Positions 47,885-58,109 of a DNA stretch of 64,000 nt are shown here, in pieces. Every line of letters starts with the position of its first letter. Position 1 is the stretch's first letter. Both the position numbers and the translations under genes were made by a program. Source of the stretch: Helicobacter pylori (GTDB taxonomy: Bacteria > Campylobacterota > Campylobacteria > Campylobacterales > Helicobacteraceae). The DNA is taken from NCBI GenBank assembly GCA_008032935.1, contig CP032039.1:744001-808000 (forward strand), given 5' to 3'. The notes under the pieces are model-generated. The model saw nothing but the letters and a program-made list of their open reading frames with translations, was not told where the DNA came from and ran no database searches.

Positions 47885-48436
47885 TTAAAAAACAGCATGA
47901 TAGCGTATTTTATAATAGTCTAAATCAGCCAGCAAGCGTTCTTTTTTATTTTCATCTAAATAGATGATGAGGTTGGGTTGGTTTTTGGTGCTATCGTAAG
48001 CATAATCAATTTGTTCTTTTTTAAGGATTTCTTTTAAACACCACCATTGATAGTCCTTTAAATCCTTAATGATAAGCTTTGAATATTCCCTTTTTTTTTC
48101 TTCAAAAGGGATTTCAAAATAATGCTCCACAACGGGGTAATTGATAGATTCTTGTGCATCAAGGTTTTGAGAAAGGGAGTTATTGCGATCTTCTTCGTTA
48201 TGGGAGGCTTTTTCATCGTTAGGGGTATTAGGATTATTGGGGCTTTCTTCTAGGTTGATTTCATGGCTTTTTGCATCTGTTTGAGAGAGACCTTCATTGG
48301 TTTGAGAGATCGCATGTGTTTGAGAGATCGCATGAGAAGTAGCGGGCATTTCTTTTTTAACGCTTAAAAACAAATAGGCTAAAACGCCAAGAGCGACAGC
48401 TAGGGAAATAAAAGCAACAACACCCTTAAATCTCAT
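47885..48436 (-). CDS. Single-span membrane protein with repeat-rich linker, function unknown
   Basis: The protein has 183 residues. One membrane helix at about 7-26 (VVAFISLAVALGVLAYLFLS) is followed by a Ser/Asn/Glu-rich linker with an imperfect repeat (HAISQT HAISQT NEGLSQT, about 36-55), and then a folded region (about 95-183) with HYFEIPFEEKKREYSKLIIK and a WWCLKEILKK helix. It lies between rpsA and serA on one transcript. I do not recognise a family; it corresponds to HP0398. Confidence 0.75.
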   Translation of the reverse strand: MRFKGVVAFISLAVALGVLAYLFLSVKKEMPATSHAISQTHAISQTNEGLSQTDAKSHEINLEESPNNPNTPNDEKASHNEEDRNNSLSQNLDAQESINYPVVEHYFEIPFEEKKREYSKLIIKDLKDYQWWCLKEILKKEQIDYAYDSTKNQPNLIIYLDENKKERLLADLDYYKIRYHAVF

Positions 48437-48464
48437 GCCATTCTCATGCTTTTAAAATCGCTCT

Positions 48465-50135
48465 TTAGAGTTTTTCTTTAAGAATATCCCCTAAAGTCAT
48501 TTTATCATCGCTCGTGTTAAAAGCTTGCAATTCTTCTTTTTCTTTTTTGCACTCTAACCTATGCACAGAAGCACGCACCTTGTTGTTAGATTTTTCAATC
48601 GCAACCACCACGCATGTGATTTCTTGGCCTATTTTGATTTCATCTTTTTTCAAGGGGTTTAAATCTTCATTTTTGATCAGTACATCAATGCCATCAGCAT
48701 TAATGAAAACGCCAAAATCCTTAATACTCACCACTTTGCCTTGAATCACGCTGTCTGTTTTATGCTTTTGAGCGAATTCTTCTGTAGGGGAAGTAACCAA
48801 GTGCTTCGCGCTCAAAGAAATCTTTCTATCTTTTTTGTTGATTTTAAGGATTTTCACTTTGATCACATCGCCAATTTTATAATGGTCTTTGCATTTTTTA
48901 TCTTTATCCCAAAAAGCGTCGTGATTGTGGAGCAAACCATCCACCCCACCCAGATTCAAAAACGCCCCAAAATCCGTTAAAGTCGCCACTTTGCCTTCTA
49001 AAACATCTCCCACTTGGTGTTTGGATTCAAAAACATCAAAAGGCCTGTTGGTGAGTTGTTTTAAAGAAACCCTTAAGCGGCGGTTTTTTGGATCAATGTC
49101 AATGATCTTCACATCAATCTCTTGCCCCACGCTCAAGTAGTTGCTAGGGTGGCTGACATTTTTATCCCAAGAGATTTCAGAAACATGCAAAAAGCCTTCA
49201 ATATCATTACCAATATCCACAAACGCCCCATAATTTTCAATATTGCTCACCACCACCTTAATGGCGTATCCGGGTTTTAGTTTGTCTTGGATCTCTTCCC
49301 ATGGGTCTTCTATGGTCGCTTTTATGGAGAGTGAAAGGCGTCTTTTTTCTGCATCATAAGCGATGGCTTTGACATAGACTTCATCGCCCTCTTTGTAGTA
49401 TTTCTCAGGATTGACTGGCCCTTTATGGCTGATTTCAGAATAATGGACCAAGCCCTCAATCCCCTTAGCTTCTACAAAAATACCAAAAGGGGTGATCTGG
49501 CGCACAACCCCTAACACCGGCTCTTTAGCTTCTAACAATTCTTTAGAAACCTCAAGCTGCCGTTTGTCATTGACTTCAAAGAATCGTTTGCGAGAAATAT
49601 TGATAGAATGGTTTTCCTTATCCACACGAATGATGCACGCTTTAATGCGTTTGCCGATATGGTTTGCGTCATTCTTTAAAGAAGAGTGTGAGCGGGAGAG
49701 GAAATACTCCACGCCTTGAGACTCCACGATATAGCCCCCTTTATTCTTGCCTACAATCTTGCCTTCAATAATAGCGTTTTCATAGTTTTCGCCCAATTCT
49801 TCAATTTTAGCCTGAATCTTTTGTTGGGAAATGGCCTTTTTGTAGGAAACGCTAGGGTGTTCACCTTTCTCGGACACATGCACGATAATGGGGTCATTTT
49901 TTTGATACAGCAACTGCCCCTTTTCATCGGTGATCTCACTCAAAGCCAAACGGCCTTCTGTCTTACCGCCCACGCTCACCATGGCATAACCATCATTCTC
50001 ATTGATGGAAACGATTAGCCCTTCTTTGATAGTGCCTTTTTCTAAGGTTTCTTCTTTTTCTAATTCTTTTTTAAAGAGTTTTGCGAAATTTTCCTCCTCG
50101 TCATTAAAGTTCTGATCATCTGCTATCTTGCTCAT
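48465..50135 (-). CDS. rpsA: Ribosomal protein S1
   Basis: S1 brings mRNA to the 30S ribosomal subunit. The protein has 556 residues with several S1 RNA-binding repeats, each showing a G-x-V-x5-FGAF/FGIF core: EPVLGVVRQITPFGIFVEAK, VSNIENYGAFVDIG, GKVATLTDFGAFLNLG and GKVVSIKDFGVFINAD. These follow two less regular N-terminal repeats. It is separated from ispH by 120 bases, so it may have its own promoter. Confidence 0.95.
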   Translation of the reverse strand: MSKIADDQNFNDEEENFAKLFKKELEKEETLEKGTIKEGLIVSINENDGYAMVSVGGKTEGRLALSEITDEKGQLLYQKNDPIIVHVSEKGEHPSVSYKKAISQQKIQAKIEELGENYENAIIEGKIVGKNKGGYIVESQGVEYFLSRSHSSLKNDANHIGKRIKACIIRVDKENHSINISRKRFFEVNDKRQLEVSKELLEAKEPVLGVVRQITPFGIFVEAKGIEGLVHYSEISHKGPVNPEKYYKEGDEVYVKAIAYDAEKRRLSLSIKATIEDPWEEIQDKLKPGYAIKVVVSNIENYGAFVDIGNDIEGFLHVSEISWDKNVSHPSNYLSVGQEIDVKIIDIDPKNRRLRVSLKQLTNRPFDVFESKHQVGDVLEGKVATLTDFGAFLNLGGVDGLLHNHDAFWDKDKKCKDHYKIGDVIKVKILKINKKDRKISLSAKHLVTSPTEEFAQKHKTDSVIQGKVVSIKDFGVFINADGIDVLIKNEDLNPLKKDEIKIGQEITCVVVAIEKSNNKVRASVHRLECKKEKEELQAFNTSDDKMTLGDILKEKL

Positions 50136-50255
50136 TGACTGCCTTACTATAAAATAAATATAAAATCCTTAGGGACATTGTATCCTTTTTTGGCTTACAA
50201 AATCGTTTAAAAACTAACAATTAGCGGTTTTTTTAAAGAAAATTTTCAAAATGTG

Positions 50256-51080
50256 TTAAATCGTGCTGATTTTCTGCTTGACATTTTCTATAATCCAGTC
50301 CGGCGTGGAAGCCCCAGCGGTAATCCCGCACAATTTTTTATCCTTAAACCACGCCAACTCTAATTCGTTTTCATCTTCTACCAAGTAGCTGTCTTTGCAA
50401 TGCTGTTTGGCGATGCTTAGGAGCTGTTTGGTGTTTGAAGAAGTTTTACCGCCCACGACTATCATAATATCCACTTCCTTACTCAAATCCAAAGCGGCTT
50501 TTTGGTTGTAGGAAGTAGCGTTACAAATCGTGTTAAAAATACGCACTTCAGTGCATCTTTCCACCAAATAAGAAGCGATTTGTAAGAGTTTTGGGGTTTG
50601 TTTGGTGGTTTGAGAAACTAAAGCCACTTTTCGTTGGAGCTTTTTTTCTTGCAATTCTTCTAACGAATTGACGACTAAAGCCTGGTTAGTGGCATAGCTG
50701 ATCACGCCCTTGACTTCAGGGTGGTTAATGTCCCCAAAAAGCACGATTTGATACCCTTCTTTACTCATGGATTCCACGATTTGTTGGGGTTTGATCACAT
50801 ACGGGCAAGTCGCATCAGTGATTTTGACCCCCTTATTTTTCAAGTATTCTAAATCCTGCTTAGGAATGCCATGGGTTCTTATGATCACGCTCTTATTTTT
50901 AGGGATTTTTTTAGGGTCTTCTTCAATTTTCACATTGAAGTTTTTTTCCAAACGATTGATTTCTTTAGCGTTATGAATGAGCGAGCCAAAAATCAAGCTG
51001 TTTTGATTTTTTTCAGCGATTTGTATCGCTCTTTTGACGCCAAAACAAAAACCATAATCCTTAGCCATTTTAATTTCCAT
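50256..51080 (-). CDS. ispH: 4-hydroxy-3-methylbut-2-enyl diphosphate reductase
   Basis: IspH (LytB) is the last enzyme of the MEP isoprenoid pathway, a 4Fe-4S protein making isopentenyl and dimethylallyl diphosphate. The protein has 274 residues. The three cluster cysteines are Cys12 (YGFCFGVKRAI), Cys92 (DATCPYV) and Cys186 (NTICNATSYNQ). Its start overlaps the aroA end by 11 bases. Confidence 0.95.
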   Translation of the reverse strand: MEIKMAKDYGFCFGVKRAIQIAEKNQNSLIFGSLIHNAKEINRLEKNFNVKIEEDPKKIPKNKSVIIRTHGIPKQDLEYLKNKGVKITDATCPYVIKPQQIVESMSKEGYQIVLFGDINHPEVKGVISYATNQALVVNSLEELQEKKLQRKVALVSQTTKQTPKLLQIASYLVERCTEVRIFNTICNATSYNQKAALDLSKEVDIMIVVGGKTSSNTKQLLSIAKQHCKDSYLVEDENELELAWFKDKKLCGITAGASTPDWIIENVKQKISTI

Positions 51081-52359
51081 TAAAACTCCCTTTTTTGAAT
51101 AGATTGAGTAAGCGTTTGAATTGCGGGAAAGAAATGTTTGCGCATTCTAAATTATCAATTTCTAAAGGCAATGCTAAAGTTAAAATAGCGAAACTCATCG
51201 CAATCCTGTGATCGTTAAAGCTTTGGATAAGGGGGGGTTTTTTTTGAGAAAGGCACTGTTTTAATTGGCTTACATCTTCTAATCCTTCTATGCAAAACCC
51301 GTCTTCAAACTCTTCGCACTCAATCCCTAAAGCTTTGAAATTAGAAACAACCGCTTTAATCCTATCGCTTTCTTTAGATCGTAAATCTTTAGCGTTTTTA
51401 ACCATGCTTTTGCCTTTTGCAAAAAGCATAGCGATACTTAAAGCAGGGATTTCATCAATAAGGCTGGCGATATTTTGATCAATGTTAATCGCTTTTAAAG
51501 GGGCATGCTCTATATAAATGTCGCCAATCATTTCTAAATCTTTGGATTGAATCGCATACTCTATATGAGCACCCATTTTTTTCAATACTTCAAAAGCTTC
51601 TATGCGAGTGGGGTTGAGCAAGACATTTTTTAAAAGAAGGCGGCTTTTTGGCGTAATCGCGCAAGCGAGGGCGAAAAAAAACGCGCTAGACGGATCATTA
51701 GCTATCGTAAAATCAAAGGCTTCTAGGGGTTTTTCTAGGGGTGAAATTTTTAAAACGCCGTCTTGATTTTGAATGTTAGCCCCCAAACTTTTAAGCATGA
51801 TTTCTGTGTGGTTACGGCTAAGCTCGCTTTCTTTATAAACGCTTACGCCTTGAGCTTGTAAGGCGCTTAAAATAAAAGCGCTTTTGACTTGAGCTGAAGC
51901 GATAGGGCTTTCATAATCGCAAGCTTTTAAAGGGCTCCCTAAGATCACTAAGGGGGCGAAATGGTTATCTTCTCTCCCTAAAATCTTTGCCCCAAAAGCT
52001 TTCAAAGGCTCAATGATTCTTTTCATGGGGCGCACGTTTAAGGAATTGTCCCCGCTTAAAACAAAAAGGCCTTTTTGAGCGCTTAAAAGCCCGCTGTATA
52101 AACGCATACTGGTGCCAGAATTGTTGCAATTTAAAATCTTGTTAGGCTCTTTTATAGCCGTTGGGGGCGTGATTTTAAAAGAATTTTTGGCGGTATTTTC
52201 CACTTTAGCCCCTAAATTTTGAGCGATTTCTAAAGAGCTTAAACAATCTTCTCCCATTAAAAAATTCCGCACAACACAAGGCTTTTGAGCGAGTAGGCTA
52301 AAAATAACGGCTCTGTGCGAGAGCGATTTATCGCTAGCGTTAATGTCAAGCTCTATCAC
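51070..52359 (-). CDS. aroA: 3-phosphoshikimate 1-carboxyvinyltransferase (EPSP synthase)
   Basis: AroA makes EPSP from shikimate-3-phosphate and phosphoenolpyruvate for aromatic amino acids. The protein has 429 residues and starts at GTG (52357-52359), with AAAGGA upstream. DKSLSHRAVIFSLLA, NCNNSGTSMRLYSGLL and LSGDNSLNVRPMKRII are diagnostic. Near the C-terminus a stretch of eight As followed by seven Cs on the coding strand (51231-51245) encodes QKKPPL in frame. Confidence 0.94.
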   Translation of the reverse strand: MIELDINASDKSLSHRAVIFSLLAQKPCVVRNFLMGEDCLSSLEIAQNLGAKVENTAKNSFKITPPTAIKEPNKILNCNNSGTSMRLYSGLLSAQKGLFVLSGDNSLNVRPMKRIIEPLKAFGAKILGREDNHFAPLVILGSPLKACDYESPIASAQVKSAFILSALQAQGVSVYKESELSRNHTEIMLKSLGANIQNQDGVLKISPLEKPLEAFDFTIANDPSSAFFFALACAITPKSRLLLKNVLLNPTRIEAFEVLKKMGAHIEYAIQSKDLEMIGDIYIEHAPLKAINIDQNIASLIDEIPALSIAMLFAKGKSMVKNAKDLRSKESDRIKAVVSNFKALGIECEEFEDGFCIEGLEDVSQLKQCLSQKKPPLIQSFNDHRIAMSFAILTLALPLEIDNLECANISFPQFKRLLNLFKKGSFNGN

Positions 52360-52373
52360 AATTATCCTTTATA

Positions 52374-54667
52374 TTATCCCTTAAGGCGGGCGTTAAATTC
52401 TTTTTCTAAAATTTCAAGCGCTTTTTGCACGGCTGAATTGACCTCTTCATCATTCAGGGTTTTTTCTAAAGAATGGATCACGCAACGCACGCTTAAGGCT
52501 ATGGTGTTATCGCTTTCTTTAAAAACATCAAGGGGTAGAATCTCGCTTAAATTAGGGATTTGAGCGTCCTTTAAGGCTTTTTTAATCCTGCTAAAAGCGG
52601 TATTTTCATCAATGATGAGAGTCAAATCCCTCACACTACTAGGGTAAATGCTAAAGGGTTTTAACAGCATGGCGGGGCGTTTGAGTTTAAAAGCGTCTAT
52701 CTCAGCATAATAGCTTTCAAACAAATCCAATTCCTGGATCACTTTAGGGTGGATTTTAGCGATCACGCCTATGATTTCATTATTTTGAATGATTTTAGCG
52801 CTCTGGTAGGGGTGGTTAATGGGGGTTTGAGTGGTTAGTTTTTCCAGGCTAAAATCCCCTATAACTTTTGAAACGCATTCAGCGAAAGAATAAAAATCCC
52901 AAGCCTTGCCCTTAGCGTCAGGGTAGCTTTCTTTTTTTTGTAAGCCGCTTACTAAAAAGCCTAGTTTTTGGATTTCTTCTCTCTTAGAGTTATACACGCT
53001 CCCCTTTTCATAAAGGGCGATGCTTTTAAACCCTAAATTTTTATTCCTTAAGCTGGCGTCTAAAAGCCCACAAACAAGGCTCGTTCTTAGGGTGTTTAAT
53101 TCCGTTGTGATAGGGTTTTGCAATTCTAGAGAATCTTCTAAAACTTCAAAGCCTAGTTTTTGCTGTTTTTCTTTAGAGTAAAACACGTAATGAATGACTT
53201 CTTTAAAACCGCAAGCGAGAGCCTTGTGTTTAAGGTTTTCAAAAAAGCGGTGCGTGTCGTAATGGGGGTTTGATTTTTTGTTACTGACGCTATCAAGGGG
53301 CTTTGAAATCAAATGATCAATCCCTACAAAGCGTAAGATTTCTTCAGCAATATCTTGGATTGTTTTAATGTCATGCCTGAAATTTGGTGCAACAACCTCT
53401 AAAATTTGGGGTTTTGAGTTTGACACTTTTGCGCTAACTTTAAAGCCTAAATTTTTTAAAATGCCTTGAATTTTTTCTTCTTCTATGGCAAGCCCCAAAA
53501 TCTCGGTAATGTCTTCAAGTTTGAATTTAAGGGCGCGATCTTTTAAGGCATGCTTAGTTTGTTTGCTTTCTAAAATCGCCGCTTTCAAATGAGCGCTTAA
53601 AAAATTCAAGCCGTCTGATAAATTAGGGTTGCTCCCCCTAGCGCTTCTATAAATAAGGGCGTTGTCTTTTTGAAGCGTTTTATCTTTTAGGGCGTGCAAT
53701 TTTAAAGACAGGCTTATAGGATCAGTATAGCTCGCTTCTAAAAGCAAACACTCGCTCAAATCTTTTTGATCTTGATGCTTGATAGCGATAGTGGAGCGTT
53801 TTTGATGGTTAATATAAACGCTTTCAAGGTTGTTTTCATCGTTTTTCACGCTCAAATCAATAGGGGTTGCATCCAGGCTATAAGCGTTCATCACCACCCC
53901 ACTAAAATGTGCGCTAAATTCTATGAAATTGTTTAGATCGTTCTCGCTCAAGGCATTATTATGAGCGAGCGAAAGTTTGACATTTAAAGGGGTTTTTAAA
54001 GAATGATTGCAAATCAAATAATAAGCCAAATGCGATTCAATATTTCGCCCGCATGAAGCGTGATTAAATTGCTTTTTGGCGTAAAATTTAAAGCCTTAAT
54101 GGGCTTTAGGGGCGTGTGATAAAACGCGCTAATCTCTCTAGCAATCCCTAAAACGCTCAAACAATCCCCACGATTAGGAGTCAATGAAATTTCTAAAACA
54201 TGCGTGTTGAAAGGGGCGTATTCGTTTAATCCTTTCCCTAAAACCAACTCCCCAACGCTCTCATCTAATTCCAAGATGCCATCATTGATTTTAGGGAAGC
54301 CCAATTCATTGCTAGAACAAATCATGCCACAGCTTTCAACCCCCCTAAGATCAGTTTTAGCGATGGTTGTTGAGCCGATTAGCGCCCCATTTAAAGCGAC
54401 TGGCACGAATTGGTTTGGCGCGACATTTTTAGCCCCACACACGATTTGTAACACTTCCTTGCCCACACCCACTTGACACACGCTGAGTTTTTCAGCGTTT
54501 TTATGGGGGGCTTTTTCTAAAACTTTACCAACAACCACATTTTTAGGAGCAACACAAGGGATACAGCTCTCCACTTCTAAACCTAAACGGCTCAAATCCT
54601 CACAGAGTTTGGCTATATCTTTAGGCGCATCTACAAAAACGCTCAAATCATTAACGCTCAGTTTCAT
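52374..54667 (-). CDS. pheT: Phenylalanine-tRNA ligase beta subunit, frameshifted in this sequence
   Basis: PheT pairs with PheS to charge tRNA-Phe. The frame from the ATG at 54667 ([17 protein letters not shown]) carries the EMAP-like tRNA-binding domain to LHAGE, then shifts and stops at 54014. The T3 run at 54043-54045 (A3 on the coding strand) needs one more base, giving GENIESHLAYYLICNH and continuing to 52374. The whole is then 764 residues, with the B5 domain and the C-terminal anticodon-binding domain (SSVRDLTLIIDENTAF). PheT is essential, so an error in the sequence is likely. Confidence 0.93.
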
Positions 54668-55653
54668 TAAAAGCTCTCCAACACCCTCAAATCAGTTTCA
54701 AAGAAACTGCGCAAATCATTGATCTGGCAAGTCAGCATGGCCAATCTTTCAATCCCCATGCCAAAAGCAAACCCGCTCACATTCTCATACCCTATGGCTT
54801 CAAACACCGCATTATTGACCATGCCACAGCCTAACACTTCTAGCCAGCCTGTGTGCGAGCAAACCCTACAGCCTTCTTGCTTGCAAAAGACGCAACTAAT
54901 ATCCACTTCAGCGCTTGGCTCTGTGAAAGGGAAAAAGCTAGAGCGCCACCTTAATTGCACGCCGCCAAAGAAATAATGCAAAAAGTCTTCGATCACGCCT
55001 TTTAAGTGCGTGAAACGGATATTCCCTTTTTGATCCACGACAAGCCCTTCAATTTGATGGAACATGGGCGTGTGGGTCAAATCATAATCGCGCCTAAAGG
55101 TTTCGCCCAAACAAATCATCTTAATGGGTGGGGTTTGTTCTTGCATGGTGTGGATTTGAACGGGCGAAGTGTGGGTCCTTAAAAGCTTGTGATCTTTAAA
55201 ATAGAAAGTGTCTTGCATGTCCCTTGCAGGATGGTAAGGGGGCAAGTTTAAAGCGCTGAAATTATGGAAATCATCTTCCACCAAAGAGCCGATTTCAAGC
55301 TTGTATCCTAATGGGGTAAAAAATTCAATGATTTTATTTTTAGTGTGATTTAAAGGGTGAGAAGAGCTTGTTTTAATAGCGTTAAACAAACTCACATCAA
55401 TTTTTTCTTTTTTCAAGCGTTCTTCTAATTCAAACTCTAAAATCGCCTTTTTTTTCAATTCAAAGGCCTTTTCAAACGCTTGTTTATAATGGTGGATTTC
55501 TTTAGCAAAGGCGTTTTTTTCTTCGCCGTTTAGATGTTTGAGTTGGTTGAATTTATCCGCAAAAACCCCCTTTTTACCCAAAGCGTTCAAGCGTGCTTCT
55601 TCTAACTCTTTGCTATTAGTAACCTTTTCTAATCGCTCTATTAAGGTGTGCAA
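54667..55653 (-). CDS. pheS: Phenylalanine-tRNA ligase alpha subunit
   Basis: PheS is the catalytic subunit of phenylalanine-tRNA ligase. The protein has 328 residues: an N-terminal coiled coil (about 1-80), then class II motifs in [31 protein letters not shown] (motif 2) and [12 protein letters not shown] (motif 3). The start is TTG at 55651-55653 with AAGGA upstream. The stop overlaps the first base of pheT. It heads the long minus-strand run. Confidence 0.94.
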   Translation of the reverse strand: MHTLIERLEKVTNSKELEEARLNALGKKGVFADKFNQLKHLNGEEKNAFAKEIHHYKQAFEKAFELKKKAILEFELEERLKKEKIDVSLFNAIKTSSSHPLNHTKNKIIEFFTPLGYKLEIGSLVEDDFHNFSALNLPPYHPARDMQDTFYFKDHKLLRTHTSPVQIHTMQEQTPPIKMICLGETFRRDYDLTHTPMFHQIEGLVVDQKGNIRFTHLKGVIEDFLHYFFGGVQLRWRSSFFPFTEPSAEVDISCVFCKQEGCRVCSHTGWLEVLGCGMVNNAVFEAIGYENVSGFAFGMGIERLAMLTCQINDLRSFFETDLRVLESF

Positions 55654-55684
55654 TAACGATCCTTATATTTTATTTTTAAAAAGC

Positions 55685-55690
55685 TATAAT
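55685..55690 (+). promoter_or_regulatory. -10 element of hit
   Basis: TATAAT lies 49 bases before the hit ATG in the 80-base gap shared with the divergent pheS gene. Confidence 0.5.
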
Positions 55691-55733
55691 ACAACTTTAA
55701 TAAAAGAAAAACCTTAAAAGGGAGCAAAAAAGC

Positions 55734-56048
55734 ATGAATGTGTTTGAAAAAATAATCCAAGGCGAAATCCCTTGTTCTAAGATTTTAGAAAACGAGAATT
55801 TTTTATCCTTTTATGACATTAACCCTAAAGCTAAAGTGCATGCGTTAGTGATCCCCAAACAAAGCATTCAGGATTTTAATGGCATCACCCCAGAGCTTAT
55901 GGCTCAAATGACAAGCTTTATTTTTGAAGTGGTGGAAAAATTAGGCATCAAAGAGAAGGGTTACAAGCTTTTAACCAATGTGGGTAAAAACGCCGGGCAA
56001 GAGGTGATGCATTTGCATTTTCATATTTTAAGCGAGGATATGCATTAA
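55734..56048 (+). CDS. HIT-family nucleotide-binding hydrolase
   Basis: This is a small HIT protein of 104 residues. The histidine triad is His93-x-His95-x-His97 in VMHLHFHIL near the C-terminus, and the start NVFEKIIQGEIPCSKILEN is typical of the HINT branch. These enzymes cleave nucleoside phosphoramidates or AMP conjugates. It is followed by a NifS-like gene after 18 bases. Confidence 0.92.
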   Translation: MNVFEKIIQGEIPCSKILENENFLSFYDINPKAKVHALVIPKQSIQDFNGITPELMAQMTSFIFEVVEKLGIKEKGYKLLTNVGKNAGQEVMHLHFHILSEDMH

Positions 56049-56066
56049 AAGCGTTGGTGGTATTTC

Positions 56067-57389
56067 GTGCAAGCGTTTTTAAACAGGAGTTTTGCTCCCT
56101 TACTCAATCCTAATGAAAGTCCTTTAGAGCAAGTTAAATCCAGTATTATCTTAAAAAAAGGGGTGTCTTATTTTGACTGGGGGGCTTCAGGTTTAGCGAG
56201 CGTTTTAGTGGAAAAGCGCGTGAAATCTTTACTGCCTTATTATGCGAACGCTCATTCTGTCGCTTCTAAACATGCGATTTTAATGGGCATGCTTTTAAAA
56301 GAGTGCCAAGAAAAGTTGAAGCGTTCTTTAAATTTGAGCACTAATCATTGCGTCTTGAGTGCGGGGTATGGGGCGAGTTCAGCGATTAAGAAATTTCAAG
56401 AAATTTTAGGGGTGTGTATCCCTTCAAAAACGAAGAAAAATTTAGAGCCGTATTTGAAAGATATGGCTTTAAAGCGTGTGATTGTAGGGCCTTATGAGCA
56501 TCATTCTAATGAGATTAGCTGGCGTGAAGGCTTGTGTGAGGTGGTGCGTATCCCTTTGAATGAACATGGTTTATTGGATTTAGAAATTTTAGAGCAAACT
56601 TTAAAAAAATCCCCTAACAGCTTGGTTTCTATAAGTGCGGCTTCTAATGTAACCGGACTGCTTACGCCCTTAAAAGAAGTTTCATCATTGTGTAAGAAAT
56701 ATAAGGTCGCTTTGGCTTTGGATTTAGCGAATTTTAGCGCGCATGCTAACCCTAAAGATTGCGAATACCAAACCGGTTTTTATGCGCCTCATAAGCTTTT
56801 AGGGGGTATTGGAGGGTGCGGTCTTTTAGGCATTTCTAAAGATTTGATTGACACTCAAATCGCCCCGAGTTTTAGTGCAGGGGGCGTGATTAAATACGCT
56901 AATTGCACACGGCATGAATTTATTGATGAATTGCCTTTGAGGGAGGAGTTTGGCACGCCAGGATTGTTGCAATTTTACAGGAGCACTCTAGCGTATCAAT
57001 TAAGAGATGAATGCGGTTTGGATTTTATCCATAAAAAAGAAAACAACCTTTTAAGAGTGCTAATGCATGGCTTAAAAGACTTGCCCGCTATTAATATTTA
57101 TGGGAATTTAACAGCGAGTCGTGTGGGGGTAGTGGCTTTTAATATTGGAGGGATTTCGCCCTATGATTTAGCGAGAGTTTTAAGCTATGAATACGCTATT
57201 GAGACCCGGGCAGGTTGCTCTTGCGCGGGGCCTTATGGGCATGATTTATTGAATCTTAACGCTCAAAAGTCAAGCGATTTTAACGCTAAACCTGGATGGC
57301 TTAGAGTGAGTTTGCACTTCACGCATTCCATAAACGATATTGATTATTTGCTAGACAGCTTGAAAAAAGCGGTTAAAAAATTGCGTTAA
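56067..57389 (+). CDS. NifS/Csd-like PLP aminotransferase (class V)
   Basis: The protein has 440 residues and starts at GTG with no strong ribosome site. It is of the SufS/Csd fold: YFDWGASGLAS, HHSNEISWREG, the PLP lysine in GFYAPHKLLGGIGGCGLLG and ETRAGCSCAGPYGHD near the C-terminus, where a cysteine could be the persulfide carrier. H. pylori's main cluster-assembly desulfurase is another gene (nifS beside nifU, as I recall), so this one is a side paralogue whose substrate is uncertain. Confidence 0.87.
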   Translation: MQAFLNRSFAPLLNPNESPLEQVKSSIILKKGVSYFDWGASGLASVLVEKRVKSLLPYYANAHSVASKHAILMGMLLKECQEKLKRSLNLSTNHCVLSAGYGASSAIKKFQEILGVCIPSKTKKNLEPYLKDMALKRVIVGPYEHHSNEISWREGLCEVVRIPLNEHGLLDLEILEQTLKKSPNSLVSISAASNVTGLLTPLKEVSSLCKKYKVALALDLANFSAHANPKDCEYQTGFYAPHKLLGGIGGCGLLGISKDLIDTQIAPSFSAGGVIKYANCTRHEFIDELPLREEFGTPGLLQFYRSTLAYQLRDECGLDFIHKKENNLLRVLMHGLKDLPAINIYGNLTASRVGVVAFNIGGISPYDLARVLSYEYAIETRAGCSCAGPYGHDLLNLNAQKSSDFNAKPGWLRVSLHFTHSINDIDYLLDSLKKAVKKLR

Positions 57390-57414
57390 GCTAAAACTAT
57401 TTTTAAGGAAAAAT

Positions 57415-58005
57415 TTGGATATTTTAGATTTGAACAAAGTGCAAGCGGTGCAACAAAATGAGCGAGAGGCAGAGGATAAAGAAAAAGAGTCTAAAGAGCC
57501 GGTGGTTTTAGAAGATTTGAGCGCTTTAGCATGGCTTGAATTAGAAGAGTTTAGCCGCCTTTCAGGGCTTCCTAAAGAAAGGATTTTAGAATTAGTCAAT
57601 CTTGGTAAAATCAAAAGCAAAATAAGCCACAACAAGCTTTTAATTGACGCGAGCAGCGGGACAAACGCTCTAATCAAAAAGGTAGAAAACAATTTGATTT
57701 CTATGGATATGAACGGGCGTTCTTTAGAGCCTGTGTTTGTGGAAAAGACCATTAACACGATTTTAAACTTGCATGATAAAGTCATTGGCGCTAAAGATGA
57801 AACGATTTCAGCCTTTAAAAATGAAAACATGTTTTTAAAAGACGCTTTAATCTCTATGCAAGAAGTTTATGAAGAAGATAAAAAAACCATTGATCTTTTG
57901 CGAGATGAACTCAATCAAGCGAGAGAAGAAATTGAATTTATGAAGAGGAAATACCGCTTAATGTGGGGGAAAGTCGCTGACATGAGCAGCGTGAATAAAA
58001 AGTAG
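57415..58005 (+). CDS. Helix-turn-helix plus coiled-coil protein, function unknown
   Basis: The protein has 196 residues and starts at TTG (57415) with AAGGA upstream. An N-terminal part (about 35-85: WLELEEFSRLSGLPKERILELVNLGKIKSK) looks like an excisionase/MerR-type winged helix. The C-terminal half (about 105-190) is a long coiled coil (DEINQ-like heptads, EEDKKTIDLLRDELNQAREE). A DNA-binding or structural role is possible. It lies between the NifS-like gene and bisC, 26 bases after the former. Confidence 0.72.
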   Translation: MDILDLNKVQAVQQNEREAEDKEKESKEPVVLEDLSALAWLELEEFSRLSGLPKERILELVNLGKIKSKISHNKLLIDASSGTNALIKKVENNLISMDMNGRSLEPVFVEKTINTILNLHDKVIGAKDETISAFKNENMFLKDALISMQEVYEEDKKTIDLLRDELNQAREEIEFMKRKYRLMWGKVADMSSVNKK

Positions 58006-58064
58006 TTTTAAATTAACACCCGGGCTTTGAGGGCTTATTAGCGGTAATTTATGTGAATATATGT

Positions 58065-58070
58065 TAGAAT
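58065..58070 (+). promoter_or_regulatory. -10 element of bisC
   Basis: TAGAAT lies 45 bases before the ATG at 58110, after a TATGT extension. GAAGGAG precedes the start codon. Confidence 0.45.
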
Positions 58071-58109
58071 TTGGGGTATTTTAACAGAATACAAGCTTGA
58101 AGGAGAACC

